Source: Gammaproteobacteria bacterium (lineage in GTDB: Bacteria > Pseudomonadota > Gammaproteobacteria > Pseudomonadales > Azotimanducaceae). Taken from it: a DNA stretch of 50,554 bases. Where the stretch lies: assembly GCA_026706425.1 (NCBI GenBank), contig JAPOYW010000327.1:1-50554 (forward strand), given 5' to 3'. The notes under the pieces were generated by a model. The model made no database searches. It was not told the origin of the DNA and saw only the letters and a program-made list of their open reading frames with translations. Both the position numbers and the translations under genes were made by a program. Within the stretch, counting starts at the first letter, position 1, and each line of letters begins with the position of its first letter. Shown one piece after another: positions 37,455 through 45,493 of the stretch.

Positions 37455-37847
37455 TTAAAGGAGCGTCGGCACGAAGACCATGAGCACAACGGCCACCAGC
37501 AGGCCCGCCAACAGCAGCAACGCGTAGAAAAGCCACGTCTCGCGACGCGCGTTGCGTTGCACCAACGCCACGATCTGCTCCTCGCCACGGGCGGCGACGG
37601 ACGATGCCAGCCGGTAGCGCGTGATGCCGTCGCCACGGCCCGGCAGCTTGACGAACAGTTCCGGTGTGCGCCGCAGCGTTTTCACCACGTCGTAGATGGG
37701 CAGCCCGGCCTCGCGCGCGATGTGGGTCGGCGCCAAGCCCTTGTTCGGCTCTTCCACGAATCGCTCGACGATGGCCAGGATCATGGCGGTCCGACCGCGG
37801 AAACGGAACGTCCACGGTGCGAGCAGGTTCGAGACGATTTCAGCCAT
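37455..37847 (-). CDS. winged-helix protein with C-terminal membrane anchor
   Basis: The 130-residue protein has a helical region that reads as a winged helix-turn-helix (about residues 21-80; THIAREAGLPIYDVVKTLRR is the likely recognition unit, with a wing at FVKLPGRGDGITRYRLA), followed by a charged linker and one hydrophobic C-terminal helix (LFYALLLLAGLLVAVVLMVF). A DNA-binding-like domain tethered to the membrane by its tail is uncommon. The domain could instead bind a protein. The ATG at 37847 has GGAGG upstream and overlaps the CYTH gene by eight bases. No family name can be given. Confidence 0.65.
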   Translation of the reverse strand: MAEIVSNLLAPWTFRFRGRTAMILAIVERFVEEPNKGLAPTHIAREAGLPIYDVVKTLRRTPELFVKLPGRGDGITRYRLASSVAARGEEQIVALVQRNARRETWLFYALLLLAGLLVAVVLMVFVPTLL

Positions 37848-38313
37848 CCGGCCTCCACGATGAGTAGGGATGCAGCGCAAGGTAGACGTTCTGGTAGCGC
37901 AGGTCGTGCGAGACGTCGTCGCCGAGCCACTTGGGCTGCGGCAGCTTCTCGACCCGCGACCGATGGGTGATCTCTGCGAGCATCAGCGGGGCGTTGTCTC
38001 CCTTGAACACATCGATGGTCCACGCCGCCTCGTCATCGATGCGATAGCGGTCCTTCTCGATTACCGGGGTCACCGCCAACCGCTCGATCATCTCGCGTGC
38101 ATCCGCGACGGGTACGCTGTACTCGTAGCCCATGGACTCGCCTGCGCGAACACCCACCACGCCGAGCCAGGCGCTCGCTCCGGCGATGCGCAGGCGCACC
38201 GCGGTCTTGCCGGTGGCTAGGTAGGCTTGCCGGATCGCCACCGGCGGCTCGGTGGCATGGGCAATCACACCGCGCTCGGCCACGAGGAACTTGCGCTCGA
38301 TCTCGGTGCTCAT
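37840..38313 (-). CDS. CYTH-domain protein, possibly degenerate triphosphatase
   Basis: CYTH/triphosphate tunnel metalloenzyme fold of 157 residues. Active members hydrolyse tripolyphosphate or related triphosphates. The EIERK signature (Glu4, Glu6, Lys8) opens the protein, and RLRIAG, KDRY (Lys87, Arg89), DVF (Asp101) and RYQN (Arg139) follow in family order. Against the Nitrosomonas-type enzyme as I remember it, several tunnel residues differ: the Lys of the FMTLK strand is Val53, an Arg is Met61, the second Glu of EYE is Ser66, the second Glu of VEVE is Thr116 and a late Lys is Val143. Catalysis is therefore doubtful. The start overlaps cmoB (ATGA). ppk1 and ppx lie close by. Confidence 0.85.
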   Translation of the reverse strand: MSTEIERKFLVAERGVIAHATEPPVAIRQAYLATGKTAVRLRIAGASAWLGVVGVRAGESMGYEYSVPVADAREMIERLAVTPVIEKDRYRIDDEAAWTIDVFKGDNAPLMLAEITHRSRVEKLPQPKWLGDDVSHDLRYQNVYLALHPYSSWRPDG

Positions 38314-39200
38314 CGAGACGCGATCATAACGGCGCGCTCGGGTGCCGGATAGCCTTCGACCGTGCGGGTCGGGTCATCCGGGGCCAATGCGTCGGCAAGG
38401 GACTGGTAGGTCATCCACGGAGTCGCGCGCTGTTCGGCCACCGTGGTGACCGAGCGGTCGACCAAGCGCACGGTCGCGAAGCCAGCCGCCCGAAGCCAGC
38501 CGGCGAGGGTTGCCACGTCCGGAACCACGTGCACGTTGCGCATCCGCGCATAGCGGTCCGGCCGCTCGATCGGACCGCCGTCCACGACGAGCGATTCGAG
38601 CACCACTACCGTGTCGCGATGCGCGTGGCGGGCCAGGGCGCGGACATGCGCTGCCGGGTCACGCCGGTGGTAGACGACGCCCATCGAGAAGACGGCGTCG
38701 AATGTGCCACCGGGCTCGACATCCTCGAGGGCGAGCGGCAGCACGAGGTTGCGCGGATCGTCCGCGTAGTACGCCACCGCGGCGTGCTGCAACACGAACA
38801 GAAGCGACGGATCGATGCCCGTAACCGAGGCCGCGCCCGCCTCCAGCATCCGCCAACCGTAGTAGCCGTTGCCGCACCCGACGTCGAGCACGTGGGCACC
38901 CTCGAGGTCCAGGTGCGGCGCGATTCGCGCCCACTTCAGGTCGCTGCGCCACTCGGCGTCGATCTGCACGCCGAACAGACGGAACGGACCCTTGCGCCAG
39001 GGCTTGAACCGCTGCAGGACATCCGTGAGTCGAGCCCGTCCCACGGCGTCGAGGTCGCGCGCATGGCCGACGCTGACGCAGTCGCGGAGCGACACGCACC
39101 CGGACACTGCGGTGGGCAACTTGGCCAAGGCGGCGAGCCACCGGGACCGGTCCCCGTGGTTGCGTATTTCCGGGGAGCGCGAGGGGCCTGCCCCTCGCAT
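38310..39200 (-). CDS. cmoB: tRNA U34 carboxymethyltransferase CmoB
   Basis: Transfers the carboxymethyl group of carboxy-SAM (made by CmoA) to 5-hydroxyuridine at tRNA position 34. Strong matches to E. coli CmoB are PWRKGPFRLFGVQIDAEWRS, VLDVGCGNGYYGWRM (SAM site), FSMGVVYHRRDP, MRNVHVVPD and EGYPAPERAVMIA. The ATG at 39200 gives 296 residues against about 323 in E. coli. The missing N-terminus seems to be encoded upstream: the 27 codons between the cmoA stop and this ATG are in the same frame, have no stop and read like the CmoB N-terminal region (WRDASPLARRCVEVLS). They contain no ATG, GTG or TTG. An ATC at 39278 sits eight bases after a GGAG. The ATG at 39200 lies in a hairpin. Confidence 0.93.
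   Translation of the reverse strand: MRGAGPSRSPEIRNHGDRSRWLAALAKLPTAVSGCVSLRDCVSVGHARDLDAVGRARLTDVLQRFKPWRKGPFRLFGVQIDAEWRSDLKWARIAPHLDLEGAHVLDVGCGNGYYGWRMLEAGAASVTGIDPSLLFVLQHAAVAYYADDPRNLVLPLALEDVEPGGTFDAVFSMGVVYHRRDPAAHVRALARHAHRDTVVVLESLVVDGGPIERPDRYARMRNVHVVPDVATLAGWLRAAGFATVRLVDRSVTTVAEQRATPWMTYQSLADALAPDDPTRTVEGYPAPERAVMIASR
39179..39198. repeat. hairpin over the annotated cmoB ATG
   Basis: gcgaggggc (39179-39187) and gcccctcgc (39190-39198) form a perfect 9-bp stem with a two-base spacer. In the mRNA the stem begins at the last base of the ATG at 39200, so that start would be poorly accessible. A similar gcgaggggc string recurs near 39229. Confidence 0.7.
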
Positions 39201-39281
39201 GGAAAGGACTTCGACGCAGCGACGGGCGAGGGGCGACGCATCCCGCCAGGTCGTTGTCAGCGTCTGCAGTGCGTCGATGCG

Positions 39282-40019
39282 CTACTCTCCCGGCCGCTTG
39301 GGGAAAGCCGCGATGGCGCCCCAGTTCAGGCACCGGAACCAGACTTCCACCTCGTCGAAGCCCGCCTGACGCAACCGGGCGACGTGCTCATCGAGCGAGT
39401 CGATGCGCATCACCTTCTCAAGCGCCGCGCGCTTCTGACTGATCGCCAGATCGCTGTAGCCGTTCGCACGCTTGAAATCGACGTGCAGGTCCGTGAGGTA
39501 CTGCGAGGCCTTGAGCTTCTCGGAGAGCAGCAGAACGCCGTTCTCGTTCAAGCCATGGCGGATCGAGCGCAACAGCCCCAGGCGGTCCTCGGGCGGCAGG
39601 AACTGCAACGTGTAGTTGAGGATCACCACGTCCGCCCTCTCGATGGCCGCTTCGCGCACGTCCGCCTGCAACCAGCTCACACGGTCCTCGCCACGGGCCA
39701 ACGGCTTGGCACGGGCCAGCATGGCGGCGGAATCGTCGACGGCCACGATCTCGCACGGTCGGTCGCCGACGGCGCGCAGCACGGCGTGGGTGGCGGCGCC
39801 CAGCGAGCAGCCGAGGTCGTAGCAGCGACCGTTTTCCGGCAGGTGCCGCGCTGCGATCAGACCGGTCAGCGGCGTGACCGTCTCGTATCCCGGGACGGAC
39901 CGGCGGATCATGTCCGGAAAGACGTCTGCGACAGACTCGTCGAACGCGAAATCGACGAGGTGGCGCGGGCTGTCGAACAGCCGATCCGTTCCGGTGGTAC
40001 TCTGTTTGGTCGTGCCCAC
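39282..40019 (-). CDS. cmoA: carboxy-SAM synthase CmoA
   Basis: Converts S-adenosylmethionine and prephenate to carboxy-SAM, the donor used by CmoB in making cmo5U34 tRNA. The 245-residue protein shows DRLFDSPRHLVDFAFDESVA, VFPDMIRRSVPGYETV, the SAM motif CYDLGCSLGAATHAVLR, NYTLQFLPPEDR and LLLSEKLKA, all CmoA hallmarks. No ATG precedes the homologous region. The GTG at 40019 gives a 13-residue lead before DRLFD and is the only good choice. It has no ribosome site, but a -10/-35 pair places transcription start at or next to the GTG. It is the first gene of the six-gene minus-strand operon and is divergent from ppk1 with ten bases between start codons. Confidence 0.93.
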   Translation of the reverse strand: MGTTKQSTTGTDRLFDSPRHLVDFAFDESVADVFPDMIRRSVPGYETVTPLTGLIAARHLPENGRCYDLGCSLGAATHAVLRAVGDRPCEIVAVDDSAAMLARAKPLARGEDRVSWLQADVREAAIERADVVILNYTLQFLPPEDRLGLLRSIRHGLNENGVLLLSEKLKASQYLTDLHVDFKRANGYSDLAISQKRAALEKVMRIDSLDEHVARLRQAGFDEVEVWFRCLNWGAIAAFPKRPGE

Positions 40020-40026
40020 GGGCGCG

Positions 40027-40055
40027 ATTATGGTGACAAGCGTGAACGCGGCCAA
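40027..40055 (-). promoter_or_regulatory. predicted cmoA promoter, leaderless
   Basis: On the minus strand TTGGCC (40050-40055) and CATAAT (40027-40032) are separated by exactly 17 bases. The -10 matches five of six consensus positions. Seven bases further is the cmoA GTG, so the transcript would begin at or beside its start codon. The -10 overlaps the ATG of ppk1 on the other strand. Confidence 0.5.
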
Positions 40056-42111
40056 CCTCGCGAGCCCCGATCTCTTCATCAACCGGGAACTCTCCCTGCT
40101 CGAATTCAACCGCCGCGTGCTCGAACAGGCCAAGGGCACCGACGTACCCTTGCTCGAGCGCCTGCGCTTCCTGTGCATCAGCGGCTCGAACCTAGACGAG
40201 TTCTTCGAGATCCGGGTGTCCGGCCTTAAGCAGCAGGAGGCCCTCGGCGCGACGCAGCGCGGTCCGGACAACCTCTCACCCACCGAACAATTGCAGCGGA
40301 TCGCGGCGCTCGCGCACGAACTCGTCGATGAGCAGTACCGGGTGCTGAACGACGTCCTGTTCCCGTTGCTCGATGCCGAAGGCATCCGCTTTCTCCGCCG
40401 CAGCCAATGGAATGCCGCGCAGGAGCAATGGCTCGCCGATTTCTTCCATCGCGAATTGGCGCCGATCCTGACGCCTATCGGCTTGGACCCCGCGCACCCC
40501 TTCCCACGCATCATCAACAAGAACCTCACGTTCATCGTGACGCTCGAAGGAAAAGACGCGTTCGGACGCTTGAGCGGCATGGCGGTCGTGCAGGCGCCGC
40601 GGGCCCTGCCGCGCGTGGTCCGCTTGGCGCAGGATCTCGCCGAACACCCTTACGACTTCGTCTTCCTGTCGTCCATCATCCACGCGCACGTGGACGAGTT
40701 GTTCCCCGGCATGCGTGCGGTCGGCTGCTACCAGTTCCGGGCCACCCGCAACAGCGACCTGTTCGTGGACGAAGAGGCCGTCGAGGATCTCAAGATCGCC
40801 TTGGAAGGGGAACTGCCGTCCCGGCGCTTCGGCGATGCCGTTCGGCTCGAACTCGCCGACGACTGTCCCCGCGAGGTCGGGCAGTTCCTCACCGACGAGT
40901 TCGAACTGCTCCCCGAGGACGTCTACTACTGCAACGGCCCGGTCAACCTGATGCGCCTGAACGCCATCCCCGACCTGGTGGACCGACCGGACCTCAAGTA
41001 CCCGGGTTTCACCCCCAGCGTGCCGCGCCGCATCCAGACCGCACCCGACGTCTTCGCGGCCATTCGGGCTCGGGACATTTTGCTGCACCATCCCTTCCAT
41101 TCCTTCGCGCCGGTGCTCGACTTCCTGCGCAGCGCGGCCCGGGATCCCGACGTGCTGTCGATACGCCAAACGCTGTACCGCACCGGAGCCGACTCGTCCG
41201 TTGTCGAGGCGCTCATCGAGGCCGCCGCCAACGGCAAGGAAGTGCTGGTCGTCATCGAGTTGCGTGCGCGCTTCGACGAGGCCGCGAACATCGAACTCGC
41301 CAACGACTTGCAGGAGGCCGGGGCGCAGGTGGTCTATGGGATTGTCGGCTACAAGACGCACGCCAAGATGCTCATGGTGATCCGCCGGGAGAACGGCGAA
41401 CTGCGCCGCTACGTGCACTTGAGCACCGGCAACTACCACGCCAGCACCGCGCGGCTGTATACCGACTACGGGCTCCTGACTTGCGACCCCGACCTCAGCG
41501 CGGACGTGGCCAGCATGTTCCAGCAACTCACGGCCATGGGCCGCGCCGGGCAACTCAACAAGATGCTGCAGTCGCCCTTCACGCTGCACGAGACCATGCT
41601 CGCCCACATCGAAGCCGAGATCGCGCACGCCAAGGCCGGGCGACCGTCGGGCGTCCTCGCGAAGATGAACCAACTCATCGAGGAGGACGTGATCCAAGCC
41701 CTCTACCGCGCCTCTCAAGCCGGCGTCCGCGTGCGTCTCGTGGTCCGCGGCATCTGTTCCCTGCGGCCCGGAATCAAGGGCGTCTCGGAGAATATCGATG
41801 TGCGCTCGATCATCGGTCGCTTCCTGGAGCACGCGCGGATTTTCGTGTTCGAAAACGGCGGCCAGCCTCACGTCTACCTGTCGAGCGCCGACTGGATGGG
41901 ACGGAACTTCTTCTCACGGGTCGAGGCTTGCTTTCCGATCGAGGACAAGCGCATCCGCAAGGCGGTACTGCAGGAAGGGATCGACCCGTACCTGGACGAC
42001 AATACCCAGGCTTGGGTCCTGAAGTCCGACGGCAGCTACGAGCGCGCCGAGCGCGGCACCGGCGAGAAGCGCTGTGCCCAGGAGGAACTGCTCGAGAAGC
42101 TGGCGCGGTGA
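40030..42111 (+). CDS. ppk: polyphosphate kinase 1
   Basis: Reversibly polymerises the gamma-phosphate of ATP into polyphosphate, membrane-associated in the family. The 693-residue protein begins FINRELSLLEFNRRVLEQA, the PPK1 N-terminal signature. The phosphorylated His is His463 in HLSTGNYHASTARLYTDYG and the second conserved His is His601 in FLEHARIFVFENGG, followed by SSADWMGRNFFSRVE. Length matches E. coli Ppk (688). I start at the ATG at 40030. A longer reading from 39874 runs antisense through cmoA and is rejected. The gene faces ppx, with ten bases between their stops, so synthesis and breakdown of polyphosphate are encoded back to back. Confidence 0.96.
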   Translation: MVTSVNAANLASPDLFINRELSLLEFNRRVLEQAKGTDVPLLERLRFLCISGSNLDEFFEIRVSGLKQQEALGATQRGPDNLSPTEQLQRIAALAHELVDEQYRVLNDVLFPLLDAEGIRFLRRSQWNAAQEQWLADFFHRELAPILTPIGLDPAHPFPRIINKNLTFIVTLEGKDAFGRLSGMAVVQAPRALPRVVRLAQDLAEHPYDFVFLSSIIHAHVDELFPGMRAVGCYQFRATRNSDLFVDEEAVEDLKIALEGELPSRRFGDAVRLELADDCPREVGQFLTDEFELLPEDVYYCNGPVNLMRLNAIPDLVDRPDLKYPGFTPSVPRRIQTAPDVFAAIRARDILLHHPFHSFAPVLDFLRSAARDPDVLSIRQTLYRTGADSSVVEALIEAAANGKEVLVVIELRARFDEAANIELANDLQEAGAQVVYGIVGYKTHAKMLMVIRRENGELRRYVHLSTGNYHASTARLYTDYGLLTCDPDLSADVASMFQQLTAMGRAGQLNKMLQSPFTLHETMLAHIEAEIAHAKAGRPSGVLAKMNQLIEEDVIQALYRASQAGVRVRLVVRGICSLRPGIKGVSENIDVRSIIGRFLEHARIFVFENGGQPHVYLSSADWMGRNFFSRVEACFPIEDKRIRKAVLQEGIDPYLDDNTQAWVLKSDGSYERAERGTGEKRCAQEELLEKLAR

Positions 42112-42121
42112 GCGCGCTTGG

Positions 42122-43639
42122 CTAGCGCACGGACACCTTGAGCTTCAAAGGGATGGCGGACAGGTAGTCGGCCTCCTGCTCGAGATCGAGCTTGGTCAGC
42201 GGGTGCTCGGCGAGCCACTTGCGCGGAAACGAAAGCGACACCTCGCCGCCCGGTGCAAGCCCGTCCGTGGCCGTCACCGAGAACCGCGGCAGAACCTGGT
42301 CCGAGCGCGCCCGGTGCAACACGGTCGCCAGTCGCAGCAGGACGCACAGCGCCACCATCTGCGGCGCGTGGCGGAACTCCTCGATGGGGAACTTGCGCCG
42401 GTGGCCGCGGACGATGATCGACAGGTGGTGCTGCTCCGAGCGCGAGAAGCCCGGCAGGTCCATGTTGTCGAGCAGGTAGCCGCCGTGCTTGTGGTACTGG
42501 CTGTGGGCGATGTCCATGCCGATCTCGTGCAGCATCGCGGCCCAGCGCAGCAGCCGGCGGGCGCCGAAGCCCGTCAACTGCCAGCCGCCCTGTTCGAGGA
42601 TCCGCGCCGCCGTGCCGGCGACGCGACGGCCGTGGGGCTCATCGATGTGGTAGCGCTCGATCAGGTCGGCGACCGTGGCGTCGCGGATGTCCTGGGCATG
42701 CACCCGGCCGAGCAGGTCGTGCAGCAATCCCTCCCGTAACGCACCGTCCGAAACCGTCATCTCCCTGATGCCGAGCGACTCGAAGGTGGCCGCCACAATG
42801 GCCACGCCGCCGGGAAACACGGGCGCGCGCTCTTCGTCGACCGCGAGCAGATCGAGACCGTCCGTCCGACCGGCCGCCAGTAAGCGGTCCTTGAGGGCGG
42901 CCAGGCCGTCGCTCGTGATGCCGCGAACGCCCGTGAGTTCGACAATGGCATCGTGAATCGCAATCAACGTACCGGACGAGCCGATCGCGGTGTCCCAGCC
43001 GCGGGCGCGGTAGATTTCCTCGATCACCTCGAGTTCCTGGCGGGCGGCGGTCTCCGCCCGCGCGAACCGCGTGGCGTCGATGGCGCCGTTAGCGAAGTGC
43101 CGGGCCGACATCGATACGCAGCCCATGTAGAGGCTCTCCATCAGCCGTGGCTGGAACTGGCGCCCGAGAATGAGCTCCGTGCTGCCGCCGCCGACGTCGA
43201 CCACGAGCCGCGAGTCGAACTGGTCTTCTAGCGAGTGCGACACGCCGAGGTAGATCAGCCGCGCTTCCTCGCGGCCGCTGATGATCTCCACGCGGTGCCC
43301 GAGGACCTCCTCGGCGGCGTCGATGAAGTCGCGGCTGTTGCGCGCCTGGCGCAACGCGTTGGTGCCGACGATGCGCACGTGGTGTCGCGGCAGGTGGCGG
43401 ATGCGCTGACCGAAGCGCTTGAGGCATGCCAACGACCGGGCGGCCACGGTCGCGGACAGCTCGTTGGCATCCGTCAACCCTTCCGCGATGCGCACCATCT
43501 CCTTGTGGCGATCGACGACCTGCAGACGGCCGTCGTGGTCGTGGGCGACGATCAGGTGGAAGCTGTTGGACCCGAGATCCAGCGCGGCGTACGGCTGATC
43601 CGCGACCTCTTGGCGCTGGGATTGCGGATGGGCAGCCAC
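42122..43639 (-). CDS. ppx: exopolyphosphatase (Ppx/GppA family)
   Basis: Removes terminal phosphates from polyphosphate. GppA-type members also hydrolyse pppGpp. The 505-residue protein has the ASKHA phosphate-binding loop LDLGSNSFHL, SGREEARLIYLGV, the second loop VVDVGGGSTELILG and GSSGTLIAI in the N-terminal half, and an HD-like helical C-terminal domain (LLRWAAMLHEIGMDIAHSQYHKHGGYLL) as in long Ppx enzymes. The GTG at 43639 is the start that gives the normal short lead before the first loop. The open frame continues upstream only as antisense to glpK. It is 29 bases after the glpK stop on the same strand. Confidence 0.94.
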   Translation of the reverse strand: MAAHPQSQRQEVADQPYAALDLGSNSFHLIVAHDHDGRLQVVDRHKEMVRIAEGLTDANELSATVAARSLACLKRFGQRIRHLPRHHVRIVGTNALRQARNSRDFIDAAEEVLGHRVEIISGREEARLIYLGVSHSLEDQFDSRLVVDVGGGSTELILGRQFQPRLMESLYMGCVSMSARHFANGAIDATRFARAETAARQELEVIEEIYRARGWDTAIGSSGTLIAIHDAIVELTGVRGITSDGLAALKDRLLAAGRTDGLDLLAVDEERAPVFPGGVAIVAATFESLGIREMTVSDGALREGLLHDLLGRVHAQDIRDATVADLIERYHIDEPHGRRVAGTAARILEQGGWQLTGFGARRLLRWAAMLHEIGMDIAHSQYHKHGGYLLDNMDLPGFSRSEQHHLSIIVRGHRRKFPIEEFRHAPQMVALCVLLRLATVLHRARSDQVLPRFSVTATDGLAPGGEVSLSFPRKWLAEHPLTKLDLEQEADYLSAIPLKLKVSVR

Positions 43640-43668
43640 GCCGCGTAGTTTAGCAGCGCGGTCCTTGG

Positions 43669-45168
43669 CTACAGCGCCCGCGCCACGGCACGCTGCCAGT
43701 CGCGCAGCCAAACCGCTCGCTGTTCGGCATCGACGGCCGGCGTGAACCGTCGCCCAGGCACGCCTTCTACGGACGCCGGCGCCCCGGCCCACGTGCGGCT
43801 TCCAGCCCGGATGTCGCCGTGCAGCCCCGCACCCACGGCCGCCAGGAGGCCGGCGCCCAGCACCGTCGTCTCGATGCTTGCCGGACGCACGACGTCCATG
43901 CCCGCGACGTCCGCCAGGAATTGGCAGAACCAGTCGTTGACGGCCATGCCGCCATCGACGCGCAACTCCGTCGCGGCCACGCCGTCCGCCGCAACCGCGG
44001 CGAGCAGATCCGCGGTTTGGAACCCGACGGCCTTCAACGTGGCGGTGACGATGTGGTCGGGGTTCGAGTCCAGGGTCAACCCGGTGATCAGACCCCGGGC
44101 ATCCGGCCGCCAATGCGGGGCGCCGAGACCCGTGAATGCAGGAACGACGAAGACGCCACCCGTGTCGCCCGCGATGCGCCGCGCCGCGCGCTCGGTATCC
44201 GCCGCGGACTCGATCAGGCGCAGCGTGTCGCGCAGCCACTTGATGGCCACGCCAGCGTTGAAGATGCTGCCTTCCAAGGCGTAGGTGGTGGTGCCGCCCA
44301 CGCGGTAGCCCACGGTGGTGAGCAGGCGCTGGCTTGATCGCACCTGCTCGGGGCCGGTGTTGGCAATTACGAAACACCCCGTCCCGTACGTGCTCTTGAC
44401 CATCCCGGGCTCCAGGCAGCCCTGACCGAGCAACGCGGCCTGCTGGTCGCCCGCCACGCCGCGGATGGGAATCGACGCGCCGAACCATTCGGCGTCGGCC
44501 ACGCCGTAATCGGCGACGCAGTCGAGCACCGTCGGCAGCACGGCCGGCGCGATGCCGAAGTAGTCGAGCAGCCGGTCGCTCCACGCCTGCTGGCCGATGT
44601 CGAAGAGCTGGGTGCGCGCGGCGTTGGTCGCGTCCGTCGCGTGCCGGTCGCCTTTCGTGAGCCGCCAAACCAGGAAACTGTCCACGGTGCCGAAACGCAC
44701 GTCGCCGCGGGCCGCGGCCGCCTCCAAGTCGCGCTCCTCCAGCAGCCATTTCAGCTTCGTGCTCGAGAAGTACGGGTCCACCAACAGGCCCGTGATCGCC
44801 GCGATCTCGGGTTCGACGCCTTCGTCGCGGATTCGCTGGCACTGCTCGGCTGTGCGACGATCCTGCCAGACGATGGCGTTGCCGAGCGCGTCCCCGGTGC
44901 GCGCATCCCAAGCCAGCGTCGTCTCGCGCTGGTTGACGATGCCGATCGCCGCGATCTCGCCCGGCGCCACGCCGCTCTCGGCGATCGCCTCGCGGCCTAC
45001 GCGCAGCACACTTCTCCACAGGGCCCGCGGATCCTGCTCGACCCAGCCGTCGGCGGGGAACACGGCCTCGACAGGGTGCTGCGCGATCGCCACTTCGCGA
45101 CCGTCGGCGTCGAACACGACGGCGCGCGAACTCGACGTCCCCTGATCGATCGCGAGCACGTACGCCAC
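43669..45168 (-). CDS. glpK: glycerol kinase
   Basis: Phosphorylates glycerol to glycerol-3-phosphate with ATP. The 499-residue protein opens with AIDQGTSSSRAVVFDADG and carries NQRETTLAWD, NAIVWQDRRTAEQC, GVAGDQQAALLGQ (catalytic Asp) and VVPAFTGLGAPHW, matching E. coli GlpK throughout (502 residues). Two in-frame GTG codons compete as start. The one at 45168 has GGAG seven bases upstream and gives MAYVLAIDQG. The one at 45174 is too close to that site. No glpF, glpD or glpR is adjacent. It may be transcribed with ppx. Confidence 0.96.
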   Translation of the reverse strand: MAYVLAIDQGTSSSRAVVFDADGREVAIAQHPVEAVFPADGWVEQDPRALWRSVLRVGREAIAESGVAPGEIAAIGIVNQRETTLAWDARTGDALGNAIVWQDRRTAEQCQRIRDEGVEPEIAAITGLLVDPYFSSTKLKWLLEERDLEAAAARGDVRFGTVDSFLVWRLTKGDRHATDATNAARTQLFDIGQQAWSDRLLDYFGIAPAVLPTVLDCVADYGVADAEWFGASIPIRGVAGDQQAALLGQGCLEPGMVKSTYGTGCFVIANTGPEQVRSSQRLLTTVGYRVGGTTTYALEGSIFNAGVAIKWLRDTLRLIESAADTERAARRIAGDTGGVFVVPAFTGLGAPHWRPDARGLITGLTLDSNPDHIVTATLKAVGFQTADLLAAVAADGVAATELRVDGGMAVNDWFCQFLADVAGMDVVRPASIETTVLGAGLLAAVGAGLHGDIRAGSRTWAGAPASVEGVPGRRFTPAVDAEQRAVWLRDWQRAVARAL

Positions 45169-45296
45169 GGTCACACTCCCAACGGCAAGACCAGCCGGGA
45201 CTTTACGACATCCGTTCGGCACGGTAAGTGGATAGAAACGTGGCCAAGGTCTCCACCCACCGCATCCAAACGACTTTTCCCGAACTTATCAAGGCG

Positions 45297-45305
45297 TTAT
45301 CCACA
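45297..45305 (+). promoter_or_regulatory. perfect DnaA box
   Basis: TTATCCACA is an exact consensus DnaA binding site. E. coli nrdAB is known to have DnaA boxes at its promoter that tie dNTP supply to replication initiation. The position 30 bases before the NrdR box suggests the same here. One box alone does not indicate an origin. Confidence 0.7.
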
Positions 45306-45326
45306 ACCTTACTCACCCGCGATCAC

Positions 45327-45342
45327 CCACAACATATAGTGC
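45327..45342 (+). promoter_or_regulatory. NrdR box
   Basis: ccacaacatatagtgc matches the NrdR consensus acaCwAtATaTwGtgt at 13 of 16 positions, including the CWA and TWG cores. NrdR represses ribonucleotide reductase genes in response to adenine nucleotides. NrdR sites usually come in pairs. I do not see a good second copy at 15-16 or 31-32 bases. Confidence 0.6.
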
Positions 45343-45416
45343 CTCCCGGTTCGCCTCGGTTGCTCACTCGTTGTGCACCGCTGCACGGGGGGTTGGCCAC
45401 CAGGTGCCAAGGAGTT

Positions 45417-45474
45417 GTGCACAGGTTTCGGTCTGCGAAAACCTGTTGCATTGTGCCGCAAACCGCTCTATGTT
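45417..45474 (+). promoter_or_regulatory. inverted repeat and promoter-like pair before nrdA leader
   Basis: TTGCAT (45446-45451), 17 bases, TATGTT (45469-45474) form a plausible sigma-70 promoter. The -35 is overlapped by an imperfect palindrome, acaggtttcg with cgaaaacctgt (45421-45446), extendable to TGCA at both ends (one-base bulges). This arrangement suits a repressor or activator acting at the promoter. Confidence 0.4.
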
Positions 45475-45493
45475 GGGTTCCGAAGGAGAGGGC

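Noticed and set aside
39874..40029. N-terminal extension of ppk
   Set aside because: It is antisense to cmoA coding sequence, and PPK1 homology begins after the ATG at 40030.
43640..45019. Upstream extension of the ppx reading frame giving a 965-residue protein
   Set aside because: The extension is read inside glpK in another frame and is Arg/Gly noise. Ppx homology begins just after the GTG at 43639.
45297..45305. DnaA box as part of a replication origin
   Set aside because: Only one clear box, with no dnaA, gidA or parAB genes nearby. Control of nrdA explains it better.
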